64,000 nucleotides of DNA from Thiobacillus sp. (lineage in GTDB: Bacteria; Pseudomonadota; Gammaproteobacteria; Burkholderiales; Thiobacillaceae): assembly GCF_018780105.1 (NCBI RefSeq), contig NZ_JADMKC010000022.1, positions 62,001 to 126,000 of the forward strand. Direction: 5' to 3'. The notes beneath the pieces were generated by a model. It saw nothing but the letters and a program-made list of their open reading frames with translations, was not told the DNA's origin and did not search any database. Shown one piece after another: positions 33,348-42,567 of the stretch (its first letter is position 1; each line of letters opens with the position of its first letter). Position numbers and translations under genes: made by a program.

Positions 33348-33914
33348 ATGGAACAATATCGCGGCACCACCATACTCTCCGTCCGTCGGGGCGCCGACGT
33401 TGCCCTCGGCGGCGACGGTCAGGTCACGCTCGGCAATATCGTCATCAAAGCCACTGCGCGCAAGGTGCGGCGTCTGTATCAGGAAAAGGTGCTGGCGGGT
33501 TTCGCTGGCGGCACCGCCGACGCCTTCACCCTGTTCGAGCGCTTCGAAGCCAAACTGGAAAAGCATCAGGGGCACCTGCTGCGCAGCGCGGTCGATCTGG
33601 CCAAGGACTGGCGCACCGACCGCATGCTGCGGCGGCTCGAAGCCATGCTGGCGGTGGCCGACCGCGAATACTCGTTGATCATCACTGGCAACGGCGACGT
33701 GCTCGAACCCGAACTGGGCATCGCCGCCATCGGCTCGGGCGGCGCTTTCGCCCAGTCCGCCGCGGTGGCGCTGTTGCAGAACACCGATCTGCCCCCGCTT
33801 GAAATCGTCAGGAAGAGCCTCACCATCGCTGGGGACATCTGCATCTATTCGAACCAGAATCACGTGATTGAGGTTTTAGGGGACAGGGATCAGGATTCAG
33901 GGGTCAGGGGATGA
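33348..33914 (+). CDS. hslV: ATP-dependent protease peptidase subunit HslV
   Basis: Threonine peptidase of the HslVU (ClpQY) protease; it forms a double ring that HslU feeds with unfolded protein. The N-terminus MEQYRG must be removed to expose the catalytic Thr of [18 protein letters not shown] and [13 protein letters not shown] match the family closely. At 188 residues it has about ten extra C-terminal residues after HVIEVLG, because the reading frame runs into a palindromic repeat (33878 onward) before reaching a stop. The extra tail probably does not stop function. Confidence 0.95.
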   Translation: MEQYRGTTILSVRRGADVALGGDGQVTLGNIVIKATARKVRRLYQEKVLAGFAGGTADAFTLFERFEAKLEKHQGHLLRSAVDLAKDWRTDRMLRRLEAMLAVADREYSLIITGNGDVLEPELGIAAIGSGGAFAQSAAVALLQNTDLPPLEIVRKSLTIAGDICIYSNQNHVIEVLGDRDQDSGVRG

Positions 33915-33991
33915 GCGGCCTGTGGCCGCCCTTCTTTTGAAACCGCGAAGCGACACCCCCCCCTGATCCCTGGCCCCTGAATCCTGACCCC
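33878..33991. repeat. Palindromic intergenic repeat between hslV and hslU
   Basis: The left arm (33878-33910, GGGACAGGGATCAGGATTCAGG...) and right arm (33954-33991, CCCCTGATCCC...GAATCCTGACCCC) are inverted copies around a central 43 bases. Such CAGGATTCAGGGG-type repeats are dispersed in many proteobacteria. It supplies the last codons of hslV and lies directly before the hslU start. Confidence 0.8.
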
Positions 33992-33992
33992 T

Positions 33993-35315
33993 ATGACGCC
34001 CAAAGAAATCGTCCACGAACTCGACAAGCACATCGTCGGCCAGGCCGCGGCCAAGCGCGCGGTAGCGGTCGCCCTGCGCAACCGCTGGCGGCGCCAGCAG
34101 GTGGGCGAGCCCTTGCGGCAGGAAATCACGCCGAAGAACATCCTGATGATCGGCCCTACCGGCGTCGGCAAGACCGAGATTGCGCGGCGGCTGGCGCGGC
34201 TCGCCAACGCGCCCTTCATCAAGATCGAGGCGACCAAGTTCACCGAAGTCGGCTACGTCGGACGCGACGTCGACACCATCATCCGCGACCTGATGGAAAC
34301 CGCGATCAAGGACCTGCGCGCACAGGCGACGCAGAAGGTGAAATTCCGCGCCGAGGAAGCCGCCGAGGAACGCATACTCGACGTACTGCTGCCACCGCCG
34401 CGCAACGTCGGGTTCGGCGAACCCGCAGCGCCACGCGAAGAAGGCGCGGCACGCCAGCGCTTCCGCAAGATGCTGCGCGAGGGCGAACTCGACAGCAAGG
34501 AAATCGAAATCGAACTGGCGGCGCTCAGCCCCGGCATGGAAATCTTCACCCCGCCGGGGATGGAAGACCTGTCGCAGCAGCTGCAGGGCATGTTCGCCAA
34601 CCTCGGGCAAAGCCGTCGCCAAACTCGCAAGCTGAACGTGCGCGAAGCCTTCAAACTGCTGACGGAGGAAGAGGCCGCCCGCCTGATCGGCGACGAGGAC
34701 ATCAAGCAGCAGGCGCTGGATGCGGTCGAACAGAACGGCATCGTATTCCTCGACGAGATCGACAAGATCGCCACCCGCAGCGACGCCCATGGCAGCGATG
34801 TGTCGCGCCAGGGCGTGCAGCGCGATCTGCTGCCGCTGATCGAGGGCACCACCGTGTCGACCAAGCACGGCATGGTGAAAACCGATCACATCCTGTTCAT
34901 CGCCAGCGGCGCGTTCCACCTGTCCAAACCGTCCGACCTCATCCCCGAACTGCAGGGCCGGCTGCCGATCCGCGTCGAACTGCAGGCCTTGAGCGTGGAA
35001 GATTTCGAACGCATCCTGACCGGCACCGACGCCTGCCTGACGCGGCAGTACGAAGCGCTGCTGGCAACCGAGGGCGTCCAGCTCAAGTTCACTGAAGACG
35101 GCATCCGCCGCCTCGCCGAAATTGCTTTCGAGGTCAACGAGCGCACCGAAAACATCGGCGCCCGCCGTCTGCATACCGTGATGGAAAAACTGCTCGAGGA
35201 TATTTCCTTCGACGCCGGGAACGTCACCGGCGAATATGTGGTCGATGCCGATGCCGTCAGCCTGCGGCTGGCTGCGCTCGCGGCACGCGAGGATCTCGCA
35301 CGCTACGTCCTGTAA
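33993..35315 (+). CDS. hslU: ATPase subunit HslU of HslVU protease
   Basis: AAA+ unfoldase of 440 residues, usual length. Walker A is GPTGVGKTE, Walker B is FLDEIDKIA, and the I-domain lies between them. The C-terminal ARYVL tail matches the peptide that inserts into HslV. It starts right after the palindromic repeat, so translation of hslU may depend on how that RNA folds, since one arm ends 2 bases before the ATG. Confidence 0.96.
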   Translation: MTPKEIVHELDKHIVGQAAAKRAVAVALRNRWRRQQVGEPLRQEITPKNILMIGPTGVGKTEIARRLARLANAPFIKIEATKFTEVGYVGRDVDTIIRDLMETAIKDLRAQATQKVKFRAEEAAEERILDVLLPPPRNVGFGEPAAPREEGAARQRFRKMLREGELDSKEIEIELAALSPGMEIFTPPGMEDLSQQLQGMFANLGQSRRQTRKLNVREAFKLLTEEEAARLIGDEDIKQQALDAVEQNGIVFLDEIDKIATRSDAHGSDVSRQGVQRDLLPLIEGTTVSTKHGMVKTDHILFIASGAFHLSKPSDLIPELQGRLPIRVELQALSVEDFERILTGTDACLTRQYEALLATEGVQLKFTEDGIRRLAEIAFEVNERTENIGARRLHTVMEKLLEDISFDAGNVTGEYVVDADAVSLRLAALAAREDLARYVL

Positions 35316-35379
35316 CCCTGTCCCGATATCCTGCCCGCCGTTTTCCCCTCACCGTTCTCCGTCTACTGCTCACCCAACC

Positions 35380-35913
35380 ATGAAACCCCCAAGCAACCAT
35401 CCCATCAGCGCCAGCAACAAAGTCCTTTCCTCCGTCCTGTTCGGCAGCCGCTGGCTGCAGGTACCGCTCTACCTCGGCCTGATCATCGCCCAGCTGGTGT
35501 ATGTGGTGCATTTCATGGTCGAGCTGGAACATCTGGTGTTCGGCACCTTCACGCTCACCGAAGAAAAAATCATGCTGATCGTGCTGGGTTTGATCGATGT
35601 GGTGATGATCTCCAACCTGCTCATCATGGTCATTGTCGGCGGCTACGAAACCTTCGTTTCGCGCCTCAACCTCGAAGGCCACCCCGACGAACCCGAGTGG
35701 CTGTCGCACGTCAACGCCAACGTGCTGAAGGTCAAGCTCGCCACCGCCATCATCGGTATCTCGTCGATCCATCTGCTCAAATCCTTCATCAACGCGCCCA
35801 ATCTGACCAATGACGTGCTGCTGTGGCAAACTGTCATCCATACGGCTTTCATCGCATCTGCAATTTCGATTGCCTACATCGACCGGCTGATGACCTACCC
35901 TGGCAAACATTAA
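35380..35913 (+). CDS. UPF0114 family membrane protein (YqhA-like)
   Basis: Membrane protein of 177 residues of the UPF0114 family, with four predicted helices; MVIVGGYETFVSRL is the family signature. Function is not established. The start at 35380 was chosen because the frame before it is unlike protein and overlaps hslU. It lies 64 bases after hslU and 6 bases before the GGDEF gene, so it may be co-transcribed with the latter. Confidence 0.9.
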   Translation: MKPPSNHPISASNKVLSSVLFGSRWLQVPLYLGLIIAQLVYVVHFMVELEHLVFGTFTLTEEKIMLIVLGLIDVVMISNLLIMVIVGGYETFVSRLNLEGHPDEPEWLSHVNANVLKVKLATAIIGISSIHLLKSFINAPNLTNDVLLWQTVIHTAFIASAISIAYIDRLMTYPGKH

Positions 35914-35919
35914 ACCGCC

Positions 35920-36942
35920 ATGAAGTATCCGCATAGCAAAGAGGAAAGCTCGGAATTCCTGCGTCTGGCGCTGCCCTTGATGGCGCAGCAGGATGCTGCG
36001 CTGCATCCCGTCAGCTATGCGGTCTGGTACGAGTATGTTGCGGGCATCAACCATACGCTGACGATCGCTACCGATACCCTGCTGGCCAAGGGTGCGCCGC
36101 TCGCCGAAGATGACATCAAGATGCTGTTCGAGCGGCATGTGGCCGACGTCTGCAACGAGGCCGCCAGCGCAATCGTTGCGGGATTTCAGCGGGTGCTCGG
36201 CGACATCAGCCAGTCGACCGAGGTGGCCGCGAAGGAGGCCGACGTGTTCGGCGTGACTTTGCAACGCATCGCACAGGACGGGACGAATCCGGGGGCGACG
36301 CTGGACCTGCAGGCGCTGCTTGATGGCACCCAGACCATGCAGGCTTCGGTTGCCACGCTGAAGACCCAGCTGAACGCAAGCCGGCAGGAAATCGAGCGCC
36401 TGCGCGAAGAAGTCAACCGCGCCCGCGACGCCTCGCTGACGGACAGCCTGACCGGGCTGGTCAACCGCAAGGGTTTCGATCAGGCGCTGGCCAACTGCCT
36501 GTCGGGTGTCGACGCCGAATGTACGGCCGAAGGTCCCTGCCTGCTGATGGGCGACATCGATCATTTCAAGACCATCAACGACACCTACGGCCACCTGTTC
36601 GGCGACAAGGTCATCCGCGCCGTCGCCAGCGTGATCAAGGGCCATGTCAAGGGACGCGACACGGCAGCACGCTATGGCGGCGAAGAATTTGTCATCCTGC
36701 TGCCCGACACCCCGCTGCATGGCGCGCAGGCGCTCGCTGAGCACATCCGCCATTCGATCGAGAATGGCCGCATCAAGCGCAGCGGCAGCCAGGAGGCCGT
36801 GGCCCAGGTCACGCTCTCGCTCGGCGTGGCGCATTACCACCTCGGCGAATCGGCCACCGCGTTCATCGAGCGCGCCGACCGCGCCCTGTATCTGTCGAAG
36901 CGCGACGGCCGCAACCGGGTCAGCACAGCCACCGCACACTGA
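35920..36942 (+). CDS. Cytoplasmic diguanylate cyclase (GGDEF)
   Basis: Protein of 340 residues that likely makes cyclic di-GMP. The N-terminal 140 residues are a helical sensor-like region without membrane segments, followed by a coiled linker (about 140-170) and a GGDEF domain with DSLTGLVNR and an intact GGEEF (253-257). The inhibitory I-site reads KGRD instead of RxxD, so product inhibition may be weak. Neighbours: UPF0114 gene 6 bases upstream, YqiA downstream. Confidence 0.92.
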   Translation: MKYPHSKEESSEFLRLALPLMAQQDAALHPVSYAVWYEYVAGINHTLTIATDTLLAKGAPLAEDDIKMLFERHVADVCNEAASAIVAGFQRVLGDISQSTEVAAKEADVFGVTLQRIAQDGTNPGATLDLQALLDGTQTMQASVATLKTQLNASRQEIERLREEVNRARDASLTDSLTGLVNRKGFDQALANCLSGVDAECTAEGPCLLMGDIDHFKTINDTYGHLFGDKVIRAVASVIKGHVKGRDTAARYGGEEFVILLPDTPLHGAQALAEHIRHSIENGRIKRSGSQEAVAQVTLSLGVAHYHLGESATAFIERADRALYLSKRDGRNRVSTATAH

Positions 36943-37033
36943 AATCCCGCCGCATCCTGCCTGTTGACATGCGGACGGGCGGATGGCGTGCCACCCTGGG
37001 GTGAACGGCCTGTTGCACTGGTAAAATCCACAG

Positions 37034-37591
37034 ATGATCGTCTATCTCCACGGCTTCAACTCTTCCCCGGCATCCGGCAAGGCCCGGCTTCTGGGCGAAT
37101 ACATGGCAAGCATCGGCCGCCAGGCCGACTACATTTGTCCGGCTCTGCCCAACAGCCCGCGCGCAGCGATTGCCGCGGTAGAAGCCCTCCTGGCGCAGGC
37201 CGCCCCCGCTGCGGTCACGTTGATCGGCAGTTCGCTGGGCGGGTTTTACGCCACCTGGCTGGCAGAACAGCATGGCTGCAAAGCGGTGCTGGTCAACCCG
37301 GCGGTGCATGCCCATCTTTTGCTGCGCGGTGCGCTCGGCCCCCAGACCAACTGGCACAGCGGCGAAAAATGGGTGCTGACCGAGGCGCATCTGGCAGAAC
37401 TGGCCGCGCTCGATGTCGCGCGCATCAGCCGCCCCGAACGCTATCTTCTACTGGCGCAAAGCGGCGACGAGGTGCTGGATTACCGCGATGCGGTGGCCTA
37501 TTACGCCGGCGCGCGGCAGATCATCGAGGATGGCGGCAATCACGGTTTTGCCGGATTCGAACGCCACTACCCTACCCTTCTGGATTTCTGA
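37034..37591 (+). CDS. YqiA/YcfP-type alpha/beta-hydrolase esterase
   Basis: Small esterase of 185 residues. MIVYLHGFNSSP opens the fold, GSSLGG gives the nucleophile S67, and SGDEVLDY and GGNHGF supply the acid and histidine. In enteric bacteria YqiA is an esterase of unknown physiological role. A TAAAAT hexamer (37022-37027) lies 6 bases before the ATG, suggesting a leaderless message. The RNase gene follows after 6 bases. Confidence 0.88.
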   Translation: MIVYLHGFNSSPASGKARLLGEYMASIGRQADYICPALPNSPRAAIAAVEALLAQAAPAAVTLIGSSLGGFYATWLAEQHGCKAVLVNPAVHAHLLLRGALGPQTNWHSGEKWVLTEAHLAELAALDVARISRPERYLLLAQSGDEVLDYRDAVAYYAGARQIIEDGGNHGFAGFERHYPTLLDF

Positions 37592-37597
37592 GCTTTC

Positions 37598-39478
37598 ATG
37601 CATCTCATTTTTGAAGAAGACGGCCATTTCAAGGCCGGTTCGATCCTGTCCGAATCCGACGCCACGGCACAGGTGGAAACCGCATCGGGCAAGCGCAGCA
37701 AGATCAAGGCAGCCAATATCCTGTTGCGCTTTGCTGCGCCCGCGCCGAGCGAGGTGATGACCGAAGCGGAAACGCTGACGACCGAACTCGACGCCGATTT
37801 TTTATGGGAAGCGGCTGGCACCGACGAATTCGGCTTCGAAGCGCTGACGCAGGAATATTACGGCCACGCGCCGCGCCCGGCCGAATCGGTGGCGCTGCTG
37901 ATGAAACTGCACACCTCGCCGATCTATTTCCACAAAAAGGGCAAGGGCCGCTATCGCCCCGCCCCTGCCGAGACGCTGGCTGCGGCCAAGGCCGGGCTGG
38001 AAAAGAAGCGCCTGCTGGCCGAGCGGCAGGCGCATCTGGCGGCCGAGCTGGCCGCGTTCCGCCTGCCGCCCGAATACGTCTCGCTGATTCCGCGCATTCT
38101 CATCGCGCCGGACAAGAACACACTGGAATACAAGGCGCTGGAAGACGCCGCTGCCGCCAGCGGGCTGTCGCAGTTGAGGCTGATCGAGCGTTGCGGCGCC
38201 ATACCCTCCACGCTCGACTTCCATCTGGCGAGCTTCCTGCTCGAATACTTTCCGCGCGGCACCGGCTTTGCGCCGACGAGCGAACCGCTCGACCCCCCCG
38301 AGTTGCCCAAAAGCCATGTGCGCGCATTCTCGATGGACGACGAGGCGACCACCGAAATCGACGATGCGCTCTCGGTCGAATGGCGCGACGACGGCAGCAT
38401 CCGCGTCGGCATCCATATCGCCGCGCCGGCGCTCGGCATCGCGCCCGGCTCGGAGCTCGACAAGCTCGCGCGCGAGCGGCTGTCGACCGTTTACTACCCC
38501 GGCGACAAAATCACCATGCTGCCGGAGGCGCTGATCCACCATTACACCCTGGGCGAAACCCACGATTGCCCCGCGCTCTCGCTCTACGTCGATGTGGCAT
38601 CCGACCTGCGCGTGCTCGGCACCGAGACCCGGCTCGAAATGGTCCACATCGCAGACAACCTGCGCCACGAAACGCTGGAAGTGCTGTTCAACGACACGAC
38701 CCTGCGCAACCCGGACACGCCCGATTACCCCTACCGCCGCGAACTGGAATGGCTGCGCGACTTTGCCGCCGTGCTGGAAGCGGGACGCGGCAAAGCCGAC
38801 ACGGTGGATCGCCTCGATTACAACTTCAAGGTCGATGGCGAGCGCATCAGCATCGTGCCGCGCAAGCGCGGCAGTCCGATCGACAAGGTGGTGTCCGAGC
38901 TGATGATTTTTGCCAACGCGCACTGGGGCGGCTGGCTGGCCGAAAACCGCGTCCCCGGCATTTACCGTGCGCAATCGGGCGGCAAAACGCGCATGACCAC
39001 TTCGCCCGATCCGCACGTCGGCCTCGGCGTCGACCAATACGCGTGGTCGTCGTCGCCGCTGCGGCGCTATGTCGACCTGGTCAACCAGCGCCAGCTGATT
39101 TCGCTGGTGCAGCAGACCGACCCGGTCTACCCGCCGCGTAGCGAGCAGCTGTTCTCGGTGGTGCGCGAATTCGAGCTGGCGTACGACGCCTACAATGAAT
39201 TCCAGCGCAAACTCGAGCGCTACTGGATGCTGCGCTGGCTGCAGCAGGAAGCCATCAGCGAAGCCACCGCCAGCGTGATCCGCGAAGATCTGGTGCGCTT
39301 CGACTGCCTGCCGCTGGTGACGCGCGCGCCCTCGGTGATGGGCAACCCGCCCGGCACCTTGGTGCGGCTGGCGATTTCCCGCATCGACCTGCTCGACATC
39401 AGCTTCCACGCCGAACTGCTCGAAGTGCTTACGCCCGCGCCGGCCGCGCCACCTGACAGCGACGCGGCCGTCTCGTAA
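37598..39478 (+). CDS. RNase II family (RNB-domain) exoribonuclease
   Basis: 3'-to-5' exoribonuclease-like protein of 626 residues. The catalytic acidic cluster DDEATTEIDDALSVE is in the RNB domain. The N-terminus (HLIFEEDGHFKAGSILSESD) differs from that of E. coli RNase II but is shared by betaproteobacterial relatives. It is followed by tonB, as in other betaproteobacteria. The stop codon forms part of a TAAAAT sequence (39476-39481) that may serve as promoter for tonB. Confidence 0.93.
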   Translation: MHLIFEEDGHFKAGSILSESDATAQVETASGKRSKIKAANILLRFAAPAPSEVMTEAETLTTELDADFLWEAAGTDEFGFEALTQEYYGHAPRPAESVALLMKLHTSPIYFHKKGKGRYRPAPAETLAAAKAGLEKKRLLAERQAHLAAELAAFRLPPEYVSLIPRILIAPDKNTLEYKALEDAAAASGLSQLRLIERCGAIPSTLDFHLASFLLEYFPRGTGFAPTSEPLDPPELPKSHVRAFSMDDEATTEIDDALSVEWRDDGSIRVGIHIAAPALGIAPGSELDKLARERLSTVYYPGDKITMLPEALIHHYTLGETHDCPALSLYVDVASDLRVLGTETRLEMVHIADNLRHETLEVLFNDTTLRNPDTPDYPYRRELEWLRDFAAVLEAGRGKADTVDRLDYNFKVDGERISIVPRKRGSPIDKVVSELMIFANAHWGGWLAENRVPGIYRAQSGGKTRMTTSPDPHVGLGVDQYAWSSSPLRRYVDLVNQRQLISLVQQTDPVYPPRSEQLFSVVREFELAYDAYNEFQRKLERYWMLRWLQQEAISEATASVIREDLVRFDCLPLVTRAPSVMGNPPGTLVRLAISRIDLLDISFHAELLEVLTPAPAAPPDSDAAVS

Positions 39479-39499
39479 AATCCGGACTGCCCCCCACTT

Positions 39500-40399
39500 T
39501 TGACCCCGACGGTGCCCAATCCACCCCCCACTCTCGCCGAACCCTCCAGGCAAGGCACGCGCATGGCGCTGGCCATGCTGGCGTCGGCCGCGGTGCACGG
39601 TATGGTGCTGTCGACCCAGTTCGTGCAGGTCAACCCGCGCCTGTTCGAAGACCCCAACCTGCCGATGGACGTGGTGCTGGTCAACGCCAAAAGCCTGGAG
39701 TCTCCGCTCAACCCCGACGCGCTGGCGCAGGTGAACCTGGCCGGCGGCGGCAACACCGACGACGACCGGCGGCTGAAAAGCCCGCTGCCCGCCAGCCCGC
39801 AAACCCAGACCGGCGAAGAAGAAGCCGCCATGCAGACCCGCGTGACCGAGTTGGAGCAGCAGGCGCGCGCGCTGCTCAGCCAGCTGAAAACGGACGCGCC
39901 CCTGCAGCGCAACACCCCCGCCCCCGCGCCGCGCCCCGAGCAACCCGCCATCGATGCCAGCCAGCTCAACCAGCAGGCGCGCGAAATGGCGCAATTGCAG
40001 GCCAGCATCTCGCAGCAGTGGGACAGCTACCAAAAGCGCCCGAAACGTACTTTTGTCGGCGCGAACGTCAGGGAATACGCGTTTGCGCGGTATGTGGAAG
40101 ACTGGGTCGCCAAGGTCGAGCGCGTCGGCAACGTCAACTATCCGGAAGCGGCACGGCGGCAGGGCGTTTACGGCAGCCTCAAGCTCACCGTATCGATCCG
40201 CGCCGATGGCACGCTCGAAGGCGTCGAAATCGACCGTTCTTCCGGCTCCAAGATTCTCGACGCCGCCGCCGTCAAGATTGTCGAACTTGCAACACCTTAT
40301 GCGGCATTTCCCGATGACATGCGGAAAAAAACCGACATCCTGTCGATCACCCGTACCTGGACCTTCACCCGATCCGACCAACTGGTCGGCACCGACTAA
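39500..40399 (+). CDS. TonB family energy transducer
   Basis: Inner-membrane protein that passes proton-motive force to outer-membrane receptors. It has 299 residues: a membrane helix near 24-41, a Pro/Ala/Gln-rich linker with a coiled part (about 115-175) and a C-terminal TonB domain (YPEAARRQGVYG...). Starts are uncertain: TTG at 39500, GTG at 39512 and ATG at 39563 are all in frame; none has a clear ribosome site. No ExbB/ExbD gene is nearby. Confidence 0.88.
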   Translation: MTPTVPNPPPTLAEPSRQGTRMALAMLASAAVHGMVLSTQFVQVNPRLFEDPNLPMDVVLVNAKSLESPLNPDALAQVNLAGGGNTDDDRRLKSPLPASPQTQTGEEEAAMQTRVTELEQQARALLSQLKTDAPLQRNTPAPAPRPEQPAIDASQLNQQAREMAQLQASISQQWDSYQKRPKRTFVGANVREYAFARYVEDWVAKVERVGNVNYPEAARRQGVYGSLKLTVSIRADGTLEGVEIDRSSGSKILDAAAVKIVELATPYAAFPDDMRKKTDILSITRTWTFTRSDQLVGTD

Positions 40400-40518
40400 G
40401 CCGCACGCCAAAAATATCCAATTGATTCAAATGGATGCGATCAACCCCGGTTCGCACATCCAGAGCTGAGCGTCCGCCCTCGCTTAAACCGCCGATTCGA
40501 ACCCGACCCCCCCCGATC

Positions 40519-40534
40519 TGGAACGCGACTTGCA
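40519..40534 (+). promoter_or_regulatory. Sigma-54 promoter of PEP-CTERM gene
   Basis: TGGAACGCGACTTGCA matches the consensus TGGCACGNNNNTTGCW at 11 of 12 fixed positions with the required spacing. It lies 54 bases before the PEP-CTERM start. From published work, PEP-CTERM genes with exosortase systems are often controlled by sigma-54 and PrsK/PrsR. Confidence 0.75.
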
Positions 40535-40587
40535 TCTATCGATGCAGATGCCCGTAAGGCATCCCGTTTCATTTAACTGGAGTTGTC

Positions 40588-41277
40588 ATGTCATCCACGC
40601 TGCGTTCCGTCCTGCTTGCAAGCGCCCTGCTCTCTACCCAGGCGGCTGCAACCGAGTTTTCCTTCATTTCCGGCAACCCGGCTGACGCGTTCGGCAACAG
40701 TTATTCCCAAACCGTGGGCGGCCTGACCATCACGGCGAGCGCGTGGTCCACCACCGGCCACGGCAACCGATACCAGACGGCTGAACTGGAGATTTTCAGC
40801 GGCTACGGCATGGGCGTATGCAACCGCGACGAAGGGCTCGACTGCTCGAGTTCCGGCAACAAGCACGCGCTCGACAACAGCGGGGCCGCCGATCTCATCC
40901 TGTTCAGCTTTTCCAGCGCAGTACAGCTCGGCCAGTTGAGCCTGCAGCAATTCGGCGGCGACTCCGACCTCAGCCTGTGGGCCGGCAGCGGCAGTCTGAA
41001 TCTTGAAGGACAGAAAACCAACGATCTCGGCTGGGCCATGGCGGTCACCAACACCAGCCGCGTCGACAACATCAAAACCGTGAATTTATCGGGATTTTCC
41101 GGCACCTACGACTGGCTTGCGGTATCGGCCCGCGTCAGCCAACTCAACGACTTCGCCAAGCTGCGCGCATTGCAGGTCGAAGCCGTCACCTCGCCGGTGC
41201 CCGAAGCCGACAACTGGGCCATGTTACTGGCCGGTCTGGGACTGGTCGGCTTCGCAGTGCGCCGCCGTATCCGATAA
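40588..41277 (+). CDS. PEP-CTERM sorting domain protein
   Basis: Exported protein of 229 residues, with a signal peptide (cleavage near AAA/T, residue 21) and a C-terminal sorting tail [16 protein letters not shown] and RRRIR. The mature part ([21 protein letters not shown]) resembles PEP-CTERM surface proteins with a jelly-roll fold; one Cys pair lies near residues 78-86 ([11 protein letters not shown]). Exosortase processing and surface display are expected. Ribosome site CTGGAG is 7 bases upstream. Confidence 0.9.
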   Translation: MSSTLRSVLLASALLSTQAAATEFSFISGNPADAFGNSYSQTVGGLTITASAWSTTGHGNRYQTAELEIFSGYGMGVCNRDEGLDCSSSGNKHALDNSGAADLILFSFSSAVQLGQLSLQQFGGDSDLSLWAGSGSLNLEGQKTNDLGWAMAVTNTSRVDNIKTVNLSGFSGTYDWLAVSARVSQLNDFAKLRALQVEAVTSPVPEADNWAMLLAGLGLVGFAVRRRIR

Positions 41278-41311
41278 GCCCGAATCGGCAACGCCGATCT
41301 GCCCGGCTCCC

Positions 41312-41338
41312 AAAACCCGCCCATTGGCGGGTTTTTTT
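41312..41338 (+). terminator. Terminator after PEP-CTERM gene
   Basis: AAAACCCGCC and GGCGGGTTTTTTT with an ATT loop. Confidence 0.9.
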
Positions 41339-41377
41339 GTGCCGGAAGTACCGTCTGACCGTGATGGATCGACTGTC

Positions 41378-41393
41378 TTTATCACGTGATAAA
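41378..41393. promoter_or_regulatory. Perfect palindrome in fbp promoter region
   Basis: TTTATCACGTGATAAA is a perfect 16-base palindrome overlapping a TAAAAT -10-like hexamer (41390-41395), 55 bases before fbp. It is a good candidate operator; the regulator is not known. Confidence 0.6.
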
Positions 41394-41447
41394 ATATTCG
41401 ATTACTTGAATATTCCTACTTACTTTATCCACTTTTTGGAGTTTGCC

Positions 41448-42461
41448 ATGCATATCGGTACCACCCTTACCCAGTTCATTATCGAAGAACAACGCCGCAC
41501 CGCTGGTGCAACCGGCGATTTCACCTCGCTGCTGAACGACGTCGTCATCGCCTGCAAGGCCATTTCCAACGCCGTCAACAAAGGCGCATTGCTGGGCGTG
41601 ATGGGCTCGCTCGATTCCGAAAACGTGCAGGGCGAAACCCAGAAGAAGCTCGACGTCATCACCAACGAAATCATGATCGGCGCCAACGAATGGGCGGGCC
41701 ACCTGGCCGGCATGGCGTCCGAAGAGATGGACGACTGCTACGCGATCCCCAGCCAGTACCCGCTCGGCAAATACCTGCTGGTATTCGATCCGCTCGACGG
41801 TTCCAGCAACGTCGACGTGAACATCTCCGTCGGCACCATCTTCTCGATCCTGAAAGCGCCGGTCGCCGGCCGCGCCGCCACCACCGAAGACTTCCTGCAA
41901 CCGGGCGTCAAGCAGGTCTGCGCCGGCTATGCGATCTACGGTTCGTCGACCATGCTGGTGCTGACGTTCGGCCACGGCACCAACGGCTTCACGCTCGACC
42001 GCGACGTCGGCGAATTCGTGCTGACCCACCCCAGCATGAAAATCCCCACCGAAACCAAAGAGTTCGCAATCAACGCGTCGAACATGCGTTTCTGGGAAAA
42101 GCCGGTACAGCGCTACGTTGACGAGTGTCTGGCTGGCAAGACCGGCCCGCGCGGCAAGGACTTCAACATGCGCTGGGTCGCCTCGATGGTGGCCGAAGTG
42201 CACCGCATCCTCACCCGCGGCGGCATCTTCATGTACCCCAAGGACACCAAGGATCCCGCCAAAGCCGGCAAGCTGCGCCTGCTGTACGAAGCCAACCCGA
42301 TGGCTTTCATCGTCGAGCAGGCCGGCGGTGCAGCCACCACCGGCCGCGAGCGCATCCTCGACCTGAGCCCGGAAGGCCTGCACCAGCGCGTGCCGGTGAT
42401 TCTCGGTTCGAAGACCGAAGTGGATACCGTCACCGGTTACCACCACGAAAAGGCTGCGTAA
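41448..42461 (+). CDS. fbp: Fructose-1,6-bisphosphatase class I
   Basis: Hydrolyses fructose-1,6-bisphosphate in gluconeogenesis and, in autotrophs, in the Calvin cycle. The protein has 337 residues from ATG 41448, with GGAG at 41438-41441. Metal and substrate motifs include [13 protein letters not shown] and the C-terminal [17 protein letters not shown]. The gene is alone between two terminators and has a 16-base palindrome in its promoter, so it is likely regulated individually. Confidence 0.96.
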   Translation: MHIGTTLTQFIIEEQRRTAGATGDFTSLLNDVVIACKAISNAVNKGALLGVMGSLDSENVQGETQKKLDVITNEIMIGANEWAGHLAGMASEEMDDCYAIPSQYPLGKYLLVFDPLDGSSNVDVNISVGTIFSILKAPVAGRAATTEDFLQPGVKQVCAGYAIYGSSTMLVLTFGHGTNGFTLDRDVGEFVLTHPSMKIPTETKEFAINASNMRFWEKPVQRYVDECLAGKTGPRGKDFNMRWVASMVAEVHRILTRGGIFMYPKDTKDPAKAGKLRLLYEANPMAFIVEQAGGAATTGRERILDLSPEGLHQRVPVILGSKTEVDTVTGYHHEKAA

Positions 42462-42478
42462 GCAGGCCTGCACAGTCG

Positions 42479-42506
42479 AAAAAGCCGGGCGTTGCCCGGC
42501 TTTTTT
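42479..42506 (+). terminator. Terminator after fbp
   Basis: AAAAAGCCGGGC and GCCCGGCTTTTTT with a short GTT loop. Confidence 0.9.
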
Positions 42507-42567
42507 CATTCGGCACGACAGCAGGAATCGGGTGGCCGCCACACTCCCCACGCAGTAGAGTTCCCTC

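Noticed and set aside
36964-37018. TTGACA and TTGCAC near 36964 and 37013 as -35 boxes of the YqiA gene
   Set aside because: Spacing to the TAAAAT hexamer is wrong in both cases (too long and too short).
37802-40411. 869-residue open frame on the minus strand over the RNase II family gene and tonB
   Set aside because: Antisense shadow with arginine/glycine/valine-rich low-complexity; both plus-strand genes have clear domains.
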